The position numbers and the translations under genes were made by a program. A stretch of DNA of 64,000 bases from Drechmeria coniospora (lineage: Eukaryota > Ascomycota > Sordariomycetes > Hypocreales > Ophiocordycipitaceae). The stretch lies in NCBI RefSeq assembly GCF_001625195.1, contig NC_054391.1, forward strand, positions 62,001-126,000, given 5' to 3'. The notes under the pieces are model-generated. The model did no database searches. It was given only the letters and a program-made list of their open reading frames with translations, and was not told the origin of the DNA. Position 1 is the stretch's first letter; each line of letters opens with the position of its first letter. This document shows, one piece after another, positions 11,381-22,439 of the stretch.

Positions 11381-11391
11381 CTATATATACT
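11381..11391 (-). promoter_or_regulatory. TATA-like element of the first M35 gene
   Basis: ctatatatac lies about 130 bases upstream of the start codon at 11253. The paralogous gene has a very similar element (tctatatatatgc) about 90 bases upstream of its own start, so this is a plausible conserved core promoter. Confidence 0.4.
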
Positions 11392-11399
11392 GCAGCATG

Positions 11400-12600
11400 C
11401 CGTGGGCATGTGTTCAGAATGAGATTCATCATGGTCAAGGTGAAACGGGAGGTCTATGTGGTATCAACATGCGAAGAAAGAGGGCGAGTCTCAAGAGCAA
11501 ACAGGATGACCACATAGGAATGAAACGGCGTGTACTGTCAACAGATGCGAAACGGACAAGGCCTGTCAAGTATCAACGTGCGAGGAGGGATAGTCACCAG
11601 AGCAAACAGGACGACTACGTAGTAATGAGATGGCGTGTACGGTCGACAGATGCGAAACGGGCGAGGCCAGTCGAGTATCAACGTGTGAAGAGGGCTATTA
11701 CGAGAGCAAACAGGACGACTACGTAGTAATGAGATGGCGTGTACGGTCAACAGATGTGAAACGGATGAACTGTGTACGGTCAACGGGTGTGAAACGGGGT
11801 GGGGGTTGCAAGAGAAGGTGGCAGGAAATAGCACATCTGAACTAGCATCTAGACATGACAGTAGACTGTGCAACAAATTCCATCAACGATCTAGGCCATC
11901 TCTTGGAAACGGAAGACCTGCATCACACTTCCTCGTACACCGTATTATACTCTGGACAGCTCAACCTTCACCCGTGGACCGGATAGTCTCTGAACGGCTC
12001 AACGGGAACGTTGGCGGACATGCACGGAAGAAGGGGCAACGAACGAGCTCGTTCCCAACCGGACGATCGCAGGTCAAAGCCGAGTCGCCGTCGTAGGCAA
12101 ACAATCGATGCATCGTCCCGAGTCTTGCCAGCGTACGTTTGGTTCCCGATGAACGGTGATGCCCCCTGAGCCCCGTGCCGCTGCCGTGCCGTCATGAAAA
12201 GAACGGCTGGATGGGCAGTGCAACTCGACATTGGGGGCCGAGGGGAACAGATTGTTTCTCCCCCTCCCCGTACGAGCCCCTCGAGAGTACGGAGTGATGC
12301 GACCGTCACTCAGTTCCATCATCGTCGTGCCCTCCCTTGCCACGACAGTCAGCGGTTGAGCGTGTCGTCCTGAGAGGATGCCCTCGTGAAGCAAACAAAC
12401 GCATGTACAGGTACGGGCATGAAGCGCGTAACCGTCCGAGACCAGGGGCGAGGGCAAGTACAAGTACCTGCATCCATCTTAACTGAGACGCAGCCGAGCT
12501 GTTTGATGTATATGTGGTGACTTGGCGAGAATCGACGGTCGAAAGCTTAATCAACCACAACGACACCAGCAGACAAGGAGCTAACTAAAACAAACTTTGG
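11400..12600. other. Gene-free stretch with a diverged tandem repeat
   Basis: From about 11490 to 11810 a roughly 100-base unit recurs three to four times (agcaaacaggacgactacgt, gtaatgagatggcgtgtacgg, acagatg[c/t]gaaacgg). Nothing coding is supported in 11810-12600. Confidence 0.6.
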
Positions 12601-13090
12601 CCGGAACCCCAAGCCTGCCTAGCGCGGGCGGTGCTCTGGGCGACCAGAATTCATCCCGAGTCGTCGCTGGGACGAAACATTCCTTGAACGGAGAGAAACG
12701 AGGCCACGATGTTGCCCGGCATGCCAAGCTGGGATCGGTCCAGCCCAACCGCGAGCACTCCTCGTCACGGCCCTTCCGCGTCGCCTCCACACGCGTCGAG
12801 ACTCCATCACCGCGAAACTGCCGTGTCGGCTACGTGGACGCGAGTGAGGGAAAGCAAAGGGCCATCAGGAGGAACGGGATGCCAAGTCCAGAAGTTGCGT
12901 CGTCCACTCGCCTTGGGGTGGCATCGGCGCGTGAGAGGATGGGTGCCTCTCCACGCTCCAGGTCACCGGGCTCATTGGGATGAAACGGGCCTCGGGCGAT
13001 TCTTATTTTGCGTGCCAGGGCACTAGTACGTCACCGTGAGTGATTCTACCGACACGCCGCACTACGTGTGCTTGGCCGCAACGTACCTGG
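12600..13090. other. Intergenic stretch, no supported gene
   Basis: Open frames on both strands but no domain, signal peptide or intron pattern. Confidence 0.4.
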
Positions 13091-13094
13091 CAGC

Positions 13095-13235
13095 AGAGGC
13101 GGGAGAGGAGGGGGAGGAGGGGGAGAGGAGGGGGGAGGAGGGAGAGGGGGGGGAGGTGGGAGGGAGGGAGATGGGGGTGATGGGGGAGATGGGGGTGATG
13201 GGGGAGATGGGGGAGATAGGGGAGTTAGTAGGAAA
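13095..13235. repeat. Purine-rich G-tract array
   Basis: About 140 bases of G runs separated by A or T (gaggaggggga..., gatgggggagatgggggtgat). At least four closely spaced G3+ runs make it a G-quadruplex candidate on the plus strand. Its apparent proteins (EEGEEGE, GDGGDGGD) are composition artefacts. Confidence 0.8.
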
Positions 13236-13339
13236 TCGTTCCGTTCCCTGTCGATAGTGTGCCACTAGGTTCCCAGGCCTGCGCACGACTCGCGCATTGT
13301 GGGCTAATTTATGCTCCAGTGCAGGCCGTTTCTACGAGG

Positions 13340-15190
13340 GGCCATATGACCGGACGACAGATTACGCTGTAACTATTGCCATGGAATATGACGCTATCAT
13401 TACCAAAAAAGACAACAGGCGTCACCATTATCGTTGCCATACGATGTGACGCTGTAACTGCTATAAAAGACAATCTGCGCAAAGTACAATACAAGATGAC
13501 GCCGGAGCCACTATATGAGACTACGCTGCAACTACTATAGGAGACGCTGTAATCACCATGCAAGACTAAGCTGCAACTACTATAGGAGACGACGCTGTAG
13601 TCACCATACAAGACTACGCTGCAGCTACCATAGGAGACGCTGTAATCACCATGCAAGACTAAGCTGCAACTACTATAGGAGACGACGCTGTAGTCACCAT
13701 ACAAGACTACGCTGCAACTACCATAGGAGACGCTGTAATCACCATGCAAGACTAAGCTGCAACTACTTTAGGAGATGACGCTGTAATTACAATACAAGAC
13801 TACGCTGCAACTACAATAGGAGACGACGCTGTAATCACTATACAAGAATACGCTGCAACTACAATAAGCGGCAACGCTGTATCCACCACACCTATACTTA
13901 CAAGATTACGCTCTAATTTCATAACAGACGACAGATAGAACAGACGCCGGATGACGATATTCTCACCCGGATCAAACCGGAATGGCATGAAATATGACTG
14001 TATTTGCTATAAAAGTTGACGCAGCGCAAGACAACAGATGCAGCTGTAGTTAGTGAGACAAGACGTGACGCTGTAACTGCTACTAAAGACAACACCACAA
14101 CCAAAACAGTACACTACAAGGTGACGCTGTAACCACCGTGCAGACTGCGCTGCTACTGCTATAAGAGACGACGCTGTGACACTGTGACCACTGTACAAGA
14201 CCACCTGCAACTGCCGTACAATATGACGCTGTGCTATCTACTATAAAAGTCGACGCTGCACAAAGTATAATACAAGATGACGTCGTGTCCACAATAAAGA
14301 CTACGCAGTTAATTGCCATAAAAGGTACAATAACAGTTGACGCTGTATCCACTATAACAGACTACTTGTAATGGGCCATAATAACTGCAGGGTATCCAAC
14401 AGTTGACCCTGTGCATGTAATGCCATGAAATATGATGTTGTAAAACACAATAAAGGCTAACAATGTAACCACTATGCAAATCTACCCTGTACCCTCATTA
14501 AATATGAGGCTGCATCTACCATCGAGGACGACGCTGGACACAAAGTACCATACAAGTCGACACTGTTCAGCCTCATTCAAGACAATGCTTCCACTTCTCT
14601 GGGGGGTGACGCTGTATACACCATACAAAACTACGCTATAATTACGATGACAGACCACAGACGATGCTGTATTAATTGCTAGAAATGTCCACAAATGACG
14701 CTGTATGCACCATACAAAACTACGCTATAATTACGATGACAGACCACAGACGACGCTGTATTAATTGCTAGAAAAGTCCAGACGACGCTGCACAACGCAC
14801 AATAAAGATGACGCTGTAACCACTCTGCAGAGATGCAGTACGCGGTATTTTCCATCAAGCATGACGCTTCATTGACCATAAAGGATGACGCTGGACAGGG
14901 AACAAGACAAGATGACGCCGCAACCCCTTTACAAGACTACGCTGCAATTGCACTAAAAATAACGCCGTGCCCACCATGCAGGCTACGCTAGAATTACGAG
15001 GAAATAACAGACGACGGTTGACGCTGATGCTGTACAGAGTACGAGGTATAAACTCAATAAAATAGGAGACCGTAACTGCTATAAAAGACGGCGCTGTCAT
15101 GGCCATGAAATACGACGCCGTATACACGATAAAAAATGACGCTGCACTGCAACGAGCAGGCTGTAGTATCGGAGAGAACACACGACGACA
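13340..15190. repeat. Large diverged minisatellite island (45/48-base units in a 93-base higher-order repeat)
   Basis: The core, 13515-13860, alternates units of 45 and 48 bases: gactacgctgcaactac followed by tataggagacgctgtaatca or the same with an extra gac. Pairs of units make a 93-base higher-order repeat. Outside the core the same words (gacgctgta, accatacaa, ctacgctgcaa, ataaaagac) recur irregularly to about 15190, so the island has decayed at its edges. Because units are multiples of three, long frames stay open on both strands (VLYGDYSV... on minus, NYYRRRCNHH... on plus). No conserved domain, so it is treated as non-coding. Confidence 0.85.
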
Positions 15191-15281
15191 TGAATAGAAG
15201 AAAAGACGAGGGGCCCTCGAGGCTAGTACCTGCAACGCCGGCGTCGAGGAACTATGGCTTCTCCGCACGGCACGCTTCGAG

Positions 15282-16298
15282 TTAACCGCCCAGAAACCTG
15301 AGGCCGGCGGAGACAGCCGAGGACAGCATGCCGCCCAAGTCTTGCGGCTGGACAGGTGCCGTCGTTGCCGTACCGGCGCCGCCGTTGAATTGGCCCTGGG
15401 AGAATTGGCCCGTTCCCTGGAGATTTTGGTCCATTGTGTTCCGCGGAGGTGCCTGGCCCGATTGGGCCGGGATGCTGGGCGTTTGGCCCTGAAAGGGGTC
15501 GTTACGGTTTGATCCGGGTGTCTGGAGAGATCGACCCGGGCCCGTGCCGGGCGTGCGAGCCGGGGGAGCCTCCGACTCGTCCGCATCCCGGTCCCTCGAA
15601 GTCCCGGCACCGTGGACGGCCCCTTCGCCCGGAGTCTTTTGCGCACGATCCCTCAGGTCCTGCTCGCTGCAGCTCAGGTCGGCGGCCTGGGCGAACTGGG
15701 AGTAGGTGTCGGCGTGGATGAGGTTGTTCTCGCCGTTGAGGCTGAAGATGAAGTTGAGCCCGTAGCCGCCGAGGCTGTTGGAGGGGGCGAACTGGCTCAG
15801 ATCCTTGGTACCGTTCAGCGCGTGGGTCATCTCGTGAAGCATCGTGTTGCCGGCGTCGATGCCACCGCAGCGAGGGCTCCTGTTGTCTCCGTTGATGAAG
15901 AAGCCGTGGCAGAGGGTGACCTCGTGGCCCTGGGTGATGCCCGCGGCCCAGGTGCAGCCCTGCGGCTGTCTCGATTCGTCGCAGTTGATCGTCACCAGCC
16001 CTTGGCCTTCCGACTCGCACTCTTCGGCAATCATGGCGTAGACTTCGGAGACGAACTTGCGAGATCGTTCGTCCTCGAACTTGAAAAAGTCCTTCATCAG
16101 GGTGCTCGACGTGTTCATGGCCGTCGCCGCCGCCGTCCGAGCCAGCGAGGCGCACTGCTTCAGCGAGTTTCTCACCCACACGTTGTTGCCGCAGCTCGGC
16201 GAGATTTGGGATCGCGCGGCGACGCGGCCGTCCTTGATGGCGGGCGCGGCCGTCGCCGTCAAGGCCCAGAGGGAGAGGAGGAGAGGCAGAGAGGCCAT
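15282..16298 (-). CDS. Secreted M35-like metallopeptidase, paralogue
   Basis: A single exon of 338 residues, starting at 16298 where a signal peptide begins (MASLPLLLSLWALTATAAP). Longer in-frame extensions upstream were rejected because they would bury that signal peptide. Zinc site: HEMTH at 155-159 and GTKD at 163-166. The catalytic domain is highly similar to that of the gene at 10072-11253 (shared blocks: NTSSTLMKDFFKFED, CGGIDAGNTMLHEMTHAL, LGGYGLNFIFSLNG, NLIHADTYSQFAQAADLSC, RAQKTPGEGA). Again no long propeptide. The tail (about 235-338) is Pro/Gly/Gln/Thr-rich and lacks the QYAQ repeats, ending in a hydrophobic, glycine-ended segment (GGMLSSAVSAGLRFLGG). It is a tandem duplicate with a diverged tail. 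Confidence 0.88.
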   Translation of the reverse strand: MASLPLLLSLWALTATAAPAIKDGRVAARSQISPSCGNNVWVRNSLKQCASLARTAAATAMNTSSTLMKDFFKFEDERSRKFVSEVYAMIAEECESEGQGLVTINCDESRQPQGCTWAAGITQGHEVTLCHGFFINGDNRSPRCGGIDAGNTMLHEMTHALNGTKDLSQFAPSNSLGGYGLNFIFSLNGENNLIHADTYSQFAQAADLSCSEQDLRDRAQKTPGEGAVHGAGTSRDRDADESEAPPARTPGTGPGRSLQTPGSNRNDPFQGQTPSIPAQSGQAPPRNTMDQNLQGTGQFSQGQFNGGAGTATTAPVQPQDLGGMLSSAVSAGLRFLGG

Positions 16299-16385
16299 GG
16301 CGTGGGACAGAAAGGGGCAACGGATCACGATTGGCGATGGAGAGCAAAGGCCGAGGGGAACGGAGGGAGCAAACGGCCGTCTCTC

Positions 16386-16400
16386 TTCTATATATATGCA
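16386..16400 (-). promoter_or_regulatory. TATA-like element of the second M35 gene
   Basis: tctatatatatgcata lies about 90 bases upstream of the ATG at 16298, comparable with the element upstream of the paralogue. Confidence 0.4.
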
Positions 16401-16499
16401 TAAATACATGCCATTCCATATACGCATACACATATTCATGGCACCGCAGAGACCGATGGACTTGGATTCTATTCCTGCCCACAGTACGGAGTAGCCACG

Positions 16500-18825
16500 A
16501 CGTACTCTGTAAAAGTGCGTGAGAATAAGAAAATATTCATGGGAGCGTCTAGGATGATGAAACGTGCAAAAGGCCAGGCAGGGGTGAATTAGAACGAGTT
16601 TCCCTCGGGACAAAGTACGGATACGGAACAAGAGGCGCGAGGAGCCAGCAAAAGTAAACAGGAGCACGGAGTATATGATGGAATATAGGTGAGAAGAGGA
16701 GAACAACACGAGTACGGGGTACGGGGTGCGGCGTAAGGGTTGCCAGTTGCATTCCGTGCCAGCTTACGGAACATCGTGAGGTGGTAGGAAATAGCAACAT
16801 TGTGGCAGCATATAGTGTTCAGCGTAGACGGCTCAGTGAATCCTGCTATAGGCCGTCGATCTGAAACGCAACCCACGGCACGACAGGGCTGCCGACGCGA
16901 TCGACCCTAGACAAGCGGCACCTGCACGTACAGCTTCGATCTTCGATTGTCGGGCGCCCATCGAGACATCTAGTCGTCTCCCTGTTGATCGGATGAACCA
17001 AGGGCGCAACAAGGCCAACATCTCACCCCTTTCCGCCACCCGCCGTCGCCGCCAGCAGGGTCCGTCCGGTGCAACGAAAGGGATGCTCGGGTACGCGTGC
17101 GTGGCCTGCCGTCCCTCGTCACACCAACCGATGGCTGCATCGCTAGAGCCCTTTCTCAAATGACGACTTTATGCATCGTCGTCCCTCGCCATGCTCGCGT
17201 GGCGTTGGCAAAAGGAATTCTCGTCTCGCCCTCGGACGCGATGGCCTCCGTCCGTCGTTCGAGAAGCCGGCCTCGAGGGGAGCCCAACGCCGAGCAGTGG
17301 TTCCTTTCTATTTCGGTCGCCGCTCGCGGGTGAGATTAGATGACGGATTCGCAACAAGGCCAGGACGGGTCGAGCATCGCGACGATACGGCCGACGGAAG
17401 ACTATCTGTCATGCAGCATGTTCTCGGCATTACTATGGCCGAGTAGTCCAAGCCATTCCGGTATGTGCTCGCTTCGCACGGCGACGGCGCCCAATTCTCT
17501 CGCGGTTGTGCCCCCGTGATGCTCGTGATACGGGGAAGAGTAAGCTTTGCCAAGGGGGCAACCTTGACAGTGCAAAACTGCCAACAAGGGGGAGTACATG
17601 CCACATGCACATGTATTTATCGACTTGAAACGCGACCGAACCGTTGGATTTCCGGATAGTTGGCGACGCAGCACCGCCCCCCCTGGGGACGTTTGTCCAC
17701 CACGGAGTCGAGAGAGGGCAACTGAATGGCCTATACCACCCTCGACGAAACCCTGCTACTGATTTCGCCGCACATGGGCTCCCTCTTTGGGACGAATGCG
17801 TAAGCCGCAAGTCGGAGGCGTCGATGCGATGTTCGCCCCAACCGGGGACTCTGAGGAGGATGAGGCATCGGGGACTCTGAGGAGGATGAGGCAACGATTC
17901 ACCCCTGCCGTCCACGACGCTACGACTTTGTGCTTGTCGGCACCCGTCCCGTTGAAGCAAGCCGGATCGTACCCTGAGCACCTCGGCATCGGTGGCTGTT
18001 CTCGCCGTCCGGTTGTGCTGCCTCCGTGTCTAAACGGACACGAGCCAGGGGAAACAGGGCGTTTGCGGCGAGGAACAGGATGCGAAGAACAAGACAGTTC
18101 CACCCCTCGACCGGCCATGGCATGTCGGAGAAACAGACGCCAAGTTTGCCATGTGCACGAACGTGTCGCGCCGCAGCCAAGGCAGTTCGGGGGCAGAGGT
18201 TGACCGACTTGCCAGTTGATGCACACTTGTGTGCGGAGACGAATATAGACTTACCACACGGCACCAGCACCGCCAAGGCAATACTACTACTGTCTTGACG
18301 ATGCTCTTGGTGCACTGCCCTGCTGGAAAAGGGGGGGAGCGTGCTGTGCTCGTTGTCGATGCCATCGCTCGTAGGCTGCACTGCTTCGACGAAACGTTCG
18401 AGCTTCGTCATGCCGCTGCTTGTGTGCTGTACGGAGTGCTTCCCTAGCATCGTCATGCAGCATCACGTACTCCACGCCGTAGAGGAGTTGCCTCTCGGGG
18501 AGTGCCGGTCAACGGCGTGACGATTTCTCACCTCGGCCTTGTCCACCTTGTCTATGCTTGGTGAGGGAGCCCCTGACACTTCGAAAAGTCACCCGATGAA
18601 AGGCCCAGGAGACTCTCCTTGGCTCGACAATGGAACGGGTTGCCGTGCGACGAGTACGTGCTTGCGACGGCTCATGTGCCATCATTTCTGCGCATCGCGA
18701 GCCCCAAGGAAGACGGAGAGTCCTCGGCCGGCCACCTACAAGCAAACACACGCTTTGTCGCCGTCGGAAGCTCTCAAGGCAGTCGCCCGACGAGCGACGG
18801 AATCACGCAGTCCATCGGAGTCAAT
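16500..18825. other. Gene-free stretch of 2.3 kb
   Basis: No open frame here shows a domain or a credible exon chain. A short direct duplication (tcggggactctgaggaggatgagg, in part) occurs at about 17844-17890. The GC-rich frames on both strands overlap each other and have random composition. Confidence 0.5.
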
Positions 18826-18827
18826 AA

Positions 18828-19040
18828 AATATTATTAATCGCGTCCATCGGAGTCAAATCTCATTAATCGCGTCCATCGAAGTCAAATCTCATTAATCGC
18901 GTCCATCGGAGTCAAATCTCATCAATCGCGTCCATCAGAGTCAATCAAATCTCATTAATCGCATCCATCGGAGTCAATCAAATCTCATCAATCGCGTCCA
19001 TCGGAGTCAATCAAATCTCATTAATCGCGTCCATCGGGCC
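18828..19040. repeat. Minisatellite, unit about 30-36 bases
   Basis: Seven copies of cgcgtccatcggagtcaa followed by (tcaa)atctcattaat. It ends about 50 bases from the 3' end of the Sel1-repeat gene. Confidence 0.9.
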
Positions 19041-19093
19041 GCCACGGAATGCCTCCCCTCATGCTCCGGCCGTCGCCGCCGTCTCGGTCCCGC

Positions 19094-20344
19094 TCACTCC
19101 TGCTTCTTGGCGTTGTCGCCGTCGTCGCCGGCCGGGTTGTACTTTTTCTTCCAGATCCAAGAGTTACCCATCGTCTGGCTGCCGGCCGACTCGGCCATGC
19201 GGTAGTACTTTGCGGCGACGAAGCGGTTCTTGTCGCATCCGAAACCCTCGAGGTAGCACCAGGCGACCTCGTTCATGGCGTCGACGTCGCCGAGATTGGC
19301 CGCCGTCTCGTAGTACTGCTTCGCGGCAAAGGCGTCGCGGGGCAGGCCCCAGCCGTGACGGAAGCTGTTGGCCAGCTCGAAGATGGCCAGGACCAGCTCG
19401 CCCTTGCCGGCGCCGCCGCTCTCGATGCCGGCGCGGAGGGCCGTCTCCTCGACGGCGGCGGCGTTGGAGGCGCCGGCCGACAGGTAGTAGAGGGCCGCCT
19501 CGGGGTCCGCCTCGCAGCCCCAGCCGTGGCGCAGGGCGAGGCCGTAGAGGACCTGGCTCAGGGGGTTGTTGGCGCCGTCGGGGTCGGCAAGGCGGGCGAA
19601 GATGGCCGTCGCCTCCTGGTACTGGCCCTCCTCGTGATAGGCGATGGCGTCCTGGATGACGGCGTCGACCTGCAGCAGGCGGCCGGCCGAGGAGCTGGAG
19701 CGACGGTTCCGGCTCGCGCGCCTCAGCTTCTCGTCGGGGCGGGCGATCCTGGCCGCCATCTGCTTGCTCGCGCGCCGGTTCTTATCGGCCAACAGGATGG
19801 CGCGCCTCTCCCACTGCGAGTGGATGGCGCGCTGGCTCTCGTGGAGGGCGCGCTGGCTCTCGTGCGTGCGGTCCGGGGTGACGATCTCGGGGAGATAGGA
19901 CGGCACCCTCTGCGAGACGGGAGGGCGATGGGCGAGGTGCAGCTGCTCGGCGAGGCGACGGGCCAACGACGGCGTCAGCACCTCGGGCTCTCGCGGCAAC
20001 TCGTCGTCCGTCAGCGTGCGGAAGAAATCAAAGCCAAGGTCGGGAGTGCGCGCGCGGCCACGCGGCGGCGTCGAGGGAGGGCAGTCGTCGTCGGTGTAGG
20101 CCGGCACGTCCCGCCGGGAGCGCGCGTCGGAGCGTGGCGACGCGAAGTCGTCGTGATGGTCGTCGCGACGGTCGTCATCATGGCCGCCGTGATGGCCATC
20201 GTGATGGTCTTCGTGATGGCCATCGTAATGGTCGTCGTAATGGTCGTCGCGATGGTCGTCGCGAGCCGGCCCCCAAGCGTCGCTGCCCTGGGCCGCACCC
20301 TCGACCTGCTTTCCCTTTTTCTTCAACTTGTCTCGGAAGCCCAT
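19094..20344 (-). CDS. Sel1-repeat protein
   Basis: A single exon of 416 residues. The N-terminus is basic (MGFRDKLKKKGKQVEG), followed by an Asp/His-rich low-complexity segment (about residues 28-68, DDHYDGHHEDHHDGHH...), a polar region with an arginine-rich part (about 100-240), and C-terminal Sel1-like repeats (about 250-400): VLYGLALRHGWGCEADPEAALYYLSAGA, FELANSFRHGWGLPRDAFAAKQYYETAA and NEVAWCYLEGFGCDKNRFVAAKYYRMAE, shown here only by key residues of each repeat. Sel1 repeats are alpha/alpha scaffolds for protein-protein contacts; fungal proteins of this layout resemble Nif1/Dsf2-type regulators of mitosis or morphogenesis kinases. That specific role is inference. Confidence 0.82.
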   Translation of the reverse strand: MGFRDKLKKKGKQVEGAAQGSDAWGPARDDHRDDHYDDHYDGHHEDHHDGHHGGHDDDRRDDHHDDFASPRSDARSRRDVPAYTDDDCPPSTPPRGRARTPDLGFDFFRTLTDDELPREPEVLTPSLARRLAEQLHLAHRPPVSQRVPSYLPEIVTPDRTHESQRALHESQRAIHSQWERRAILLADKNRRASKQMAARIARPDEKLRRASRNRRSSSSAGRLLQVDAVIQDAIAYHEEGQYQEATAIFARLADPDGANNPLSQVLYGLALRHGWGCEADPEAALYYLSAGASNAAAVEETALRAGIESGGAGKGELVLAIFELANSFRHGWGLPRDAFAAKQYYETAANLGDVDAMNEVAWCYLEGFGCDKNRFVAAKYYRMAESAGSQTMGNSWIWKKKYNPAGDDGDNAKKQE

Positions 20345-20549
20345 GGTGATGGCTGTTTGCGCTTGCTGGTGGTTTGAAGTGTATCTCGACGTGTTTTGGC
20401 AGTCAAGGTCTGAGTGTTGCTGGTTCGAGCGAAACAGAAGCGGACGGCGGGCTCGCGCACGGCAGGTCTTTTATAGACGCCGGGGGTGAACTCCGGCGGC
20501 GGCGGCGACGGCTCTGACGAGGCAGACGAAATCAAGGCCGCCAGCGGTG

Positions 20550-21570
20550 ACCAAGGTTGGGCGGTGCGGCCAAGGTGGGCTCTCGCACACATGGTTGCCT
20601 CGTGGCCACGGTCTATCGTAGCCTGGCATGGACATTGAGGTGCCGATGAGTGGCCTCGCACCCAAGGTTGCCTCGCGTGGTCTGCCGCAGCCTAGCATGG
20701 ACGTTGAGGTGCCTTACATTTCCTCCCGCGATGGGTGGCCCAGGTAGGGCGGTGCGGCCAAGGTTTGCTCTCGCGCACAAGGTTGCCTGGTGGCCACGGT
20801 CGTCTGTCGTAGCCTAGCATGGACGTTGAGATGCCTTGTCAAGAAATTATTCCTCCCGCGATGAGTGGCCTCGCACCCATGGTTGCCTCGCGTAGTCTGC
20901 CGCAGCCTAGCATGAACGTCGAGGTGCCTTGACGAGGAGGCACCGGCAGGGGAGCGACGAGACTTCTGACGAGCACCTCTTGCTCGCGAGGAGGAGTGGC
21001 CAAGGTTGGGCGGTGCGGCCAAGGTGGGCTCTCGCAGCCAAGGTTGCCTGGTGGCCACGGTCGTCTGTCGTAGCCTAGCATGGTCGTTGAGGTGCCCTTT
21101 CAAGAAGACTCTTCCTCCCGCGAGAAGAAGTGGCAGAGGTTGGCTGGTGCGGCCAAGGTTGGCTCCCGCACCCAAGGTTGCCTCGATGGTGACGGTCGTC
21201 TGTCGCAGCCGCAGCCAAGCTGGACGACGAGGTGCCTTGAGCGAGGTGCCTCGTCAAGAACTCTTGCAAGGAAGAGTGGCCAAGGTTGGCGGGTGCTTCC
21301 AAGGTGGGCTCTCGCACCCAAGGTTGGCCCGCGTGGCGACGGGTCGTCCGTCGTAGCCTAGCATGGACAACGAGGTGCCTCGCGAGAATCCAGTGGAAGG
21401 GGAGAGGTCCGGCCCACGAGCGGAGGGACATGACCTCCGACGAGCACCGTGGGCAATGTGGGTTCTCGCAACCCAGGTCGGCTCGTGTGGCTGCCGTCGT
21501 CCGTCGCGGCCAAGCATGACGGCGAGGTGCCATGTCGAGGAGGGGCACACGAGGCAGAGGGAGGAGGTCC
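20550..21570. repeat. Degenerate tandem array, unit about 150-170 bases
   Basis: Copies share ggtgcggccaaggtgggctc, tcgcacccaaggttgcct, ggtggccacggtcgtctgtc and gtagcctagcatggacg, with starts near 20555, 20750, 20865, 21005, 21150, 21280 and 21460. The apparent proteins on both strands (RPTLATPP, MLGYDRRPW) reflect the array. Confidence 0.88.
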
Positions 21571-21639
21571 GGCTCACGAGCGGAGGGAGGGCCTCTCAGC
21601 ACCGAGGCCAAGGACAGCTCGGCGTGCTCGGGGCAGGGC

Positions 21640-22430
21640 CGGTGCCGGCGGAGAGCCTCTCGGCGTCGAATCCGGTGCCGTCAGTGCTGGCGGATGGTCA
21701 GGGTGCCGGCCCAGGGTGCCCGCAGGAAGAGAGGTCAAGGGCGGAGGGCTTCGACGGCGCCGCAGGAAGAATGCCACTCGTCCACACGCCTGGCCGTCGA
21801 ATCCTATGCGGAACCGCACTCCAGGCCGACCAGGTCGGCCGTCGATTTATTTGCTTCCGTGGACGACGTCAAGGTCACAGGCCGGCGAGAACATGCTTTG
21901 ACGGCGCCGCAGGAAGAGTGCAGGTCGTCCACGAGCCTGGCCGTCGACGACATCCAGTCCCGTCGGTGCTGGCGGATGGTCAGGGTGCCCGCCAGTCGTC
22001 CACGAGCCTGGCCCGCACTCCAGGCCGACAAGGCCCGCCGTCAATCTCTTTGCTTCCGTCGACGAAATCCGGTCCTGTCGGTGCTGGCGGATGGTCAGGG
22101 TGCCGGCCCAGTGTGCCCGCTGGAGGAGACGTCAAGGGCACAGGCCAGCGAGAACATGCTTTGACGGCGCCGTAGAAGGAATGCCGGTCGTCCACGAGCC
22201 TGGCCGTCGAATCTCATCCGGAACCGCACTACAGGCCAACAAGGCCGGCCGTCAATCTCTTTGCGTCCGTCGACGACATCCGGTCCCGTCGATGCTGGCA
22301 GATGGCCGGGGTGCCCGCAGGAGGAGACGTCGAGGAGACAGGCCGGCGAGGACATGCCTCGACGGCGCCGAAGGATGGATGCCGGTCGTCGACGCATCTG
22401 CAGACGACGTGGAAACGTCCCGAGGGGGGT
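21640..22430. repeat. Degenerate tandem array, unit about 190-240 bases
   Basis: Shared words: ggtgctggcggatggtcagg, gtgcccgcaggagga, acatgctttgacggcgccg, gtcgtccacgagcctggccg, gcactccaggccgac. Four copies, the last ones the most alike. It abuts the preceding array but uses a different unit. Confidence 0.85.
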
Positions 22431-22439
22431 GAGAGTTGG

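Noticed and set aside
13309..13749. A minus-strand frame with VLYGDYSV repeats
   Set aside because: Same cause: the 45/48-base units keep frames open on both strands. Composition follows the repeat, and the pattern decays outside the core without selection for the frame.
16299..16709. N-terminal extension of the second M35 protein
   Set aside because: It would place the signal peptide in the interior; the segment includes the TATA-like element.
20714..22175. Long frames on both strands in the GC-rich arrays
   Set aside because: They reflect tandem repeats of 150-240 bases and overlap one another on opposite strands.
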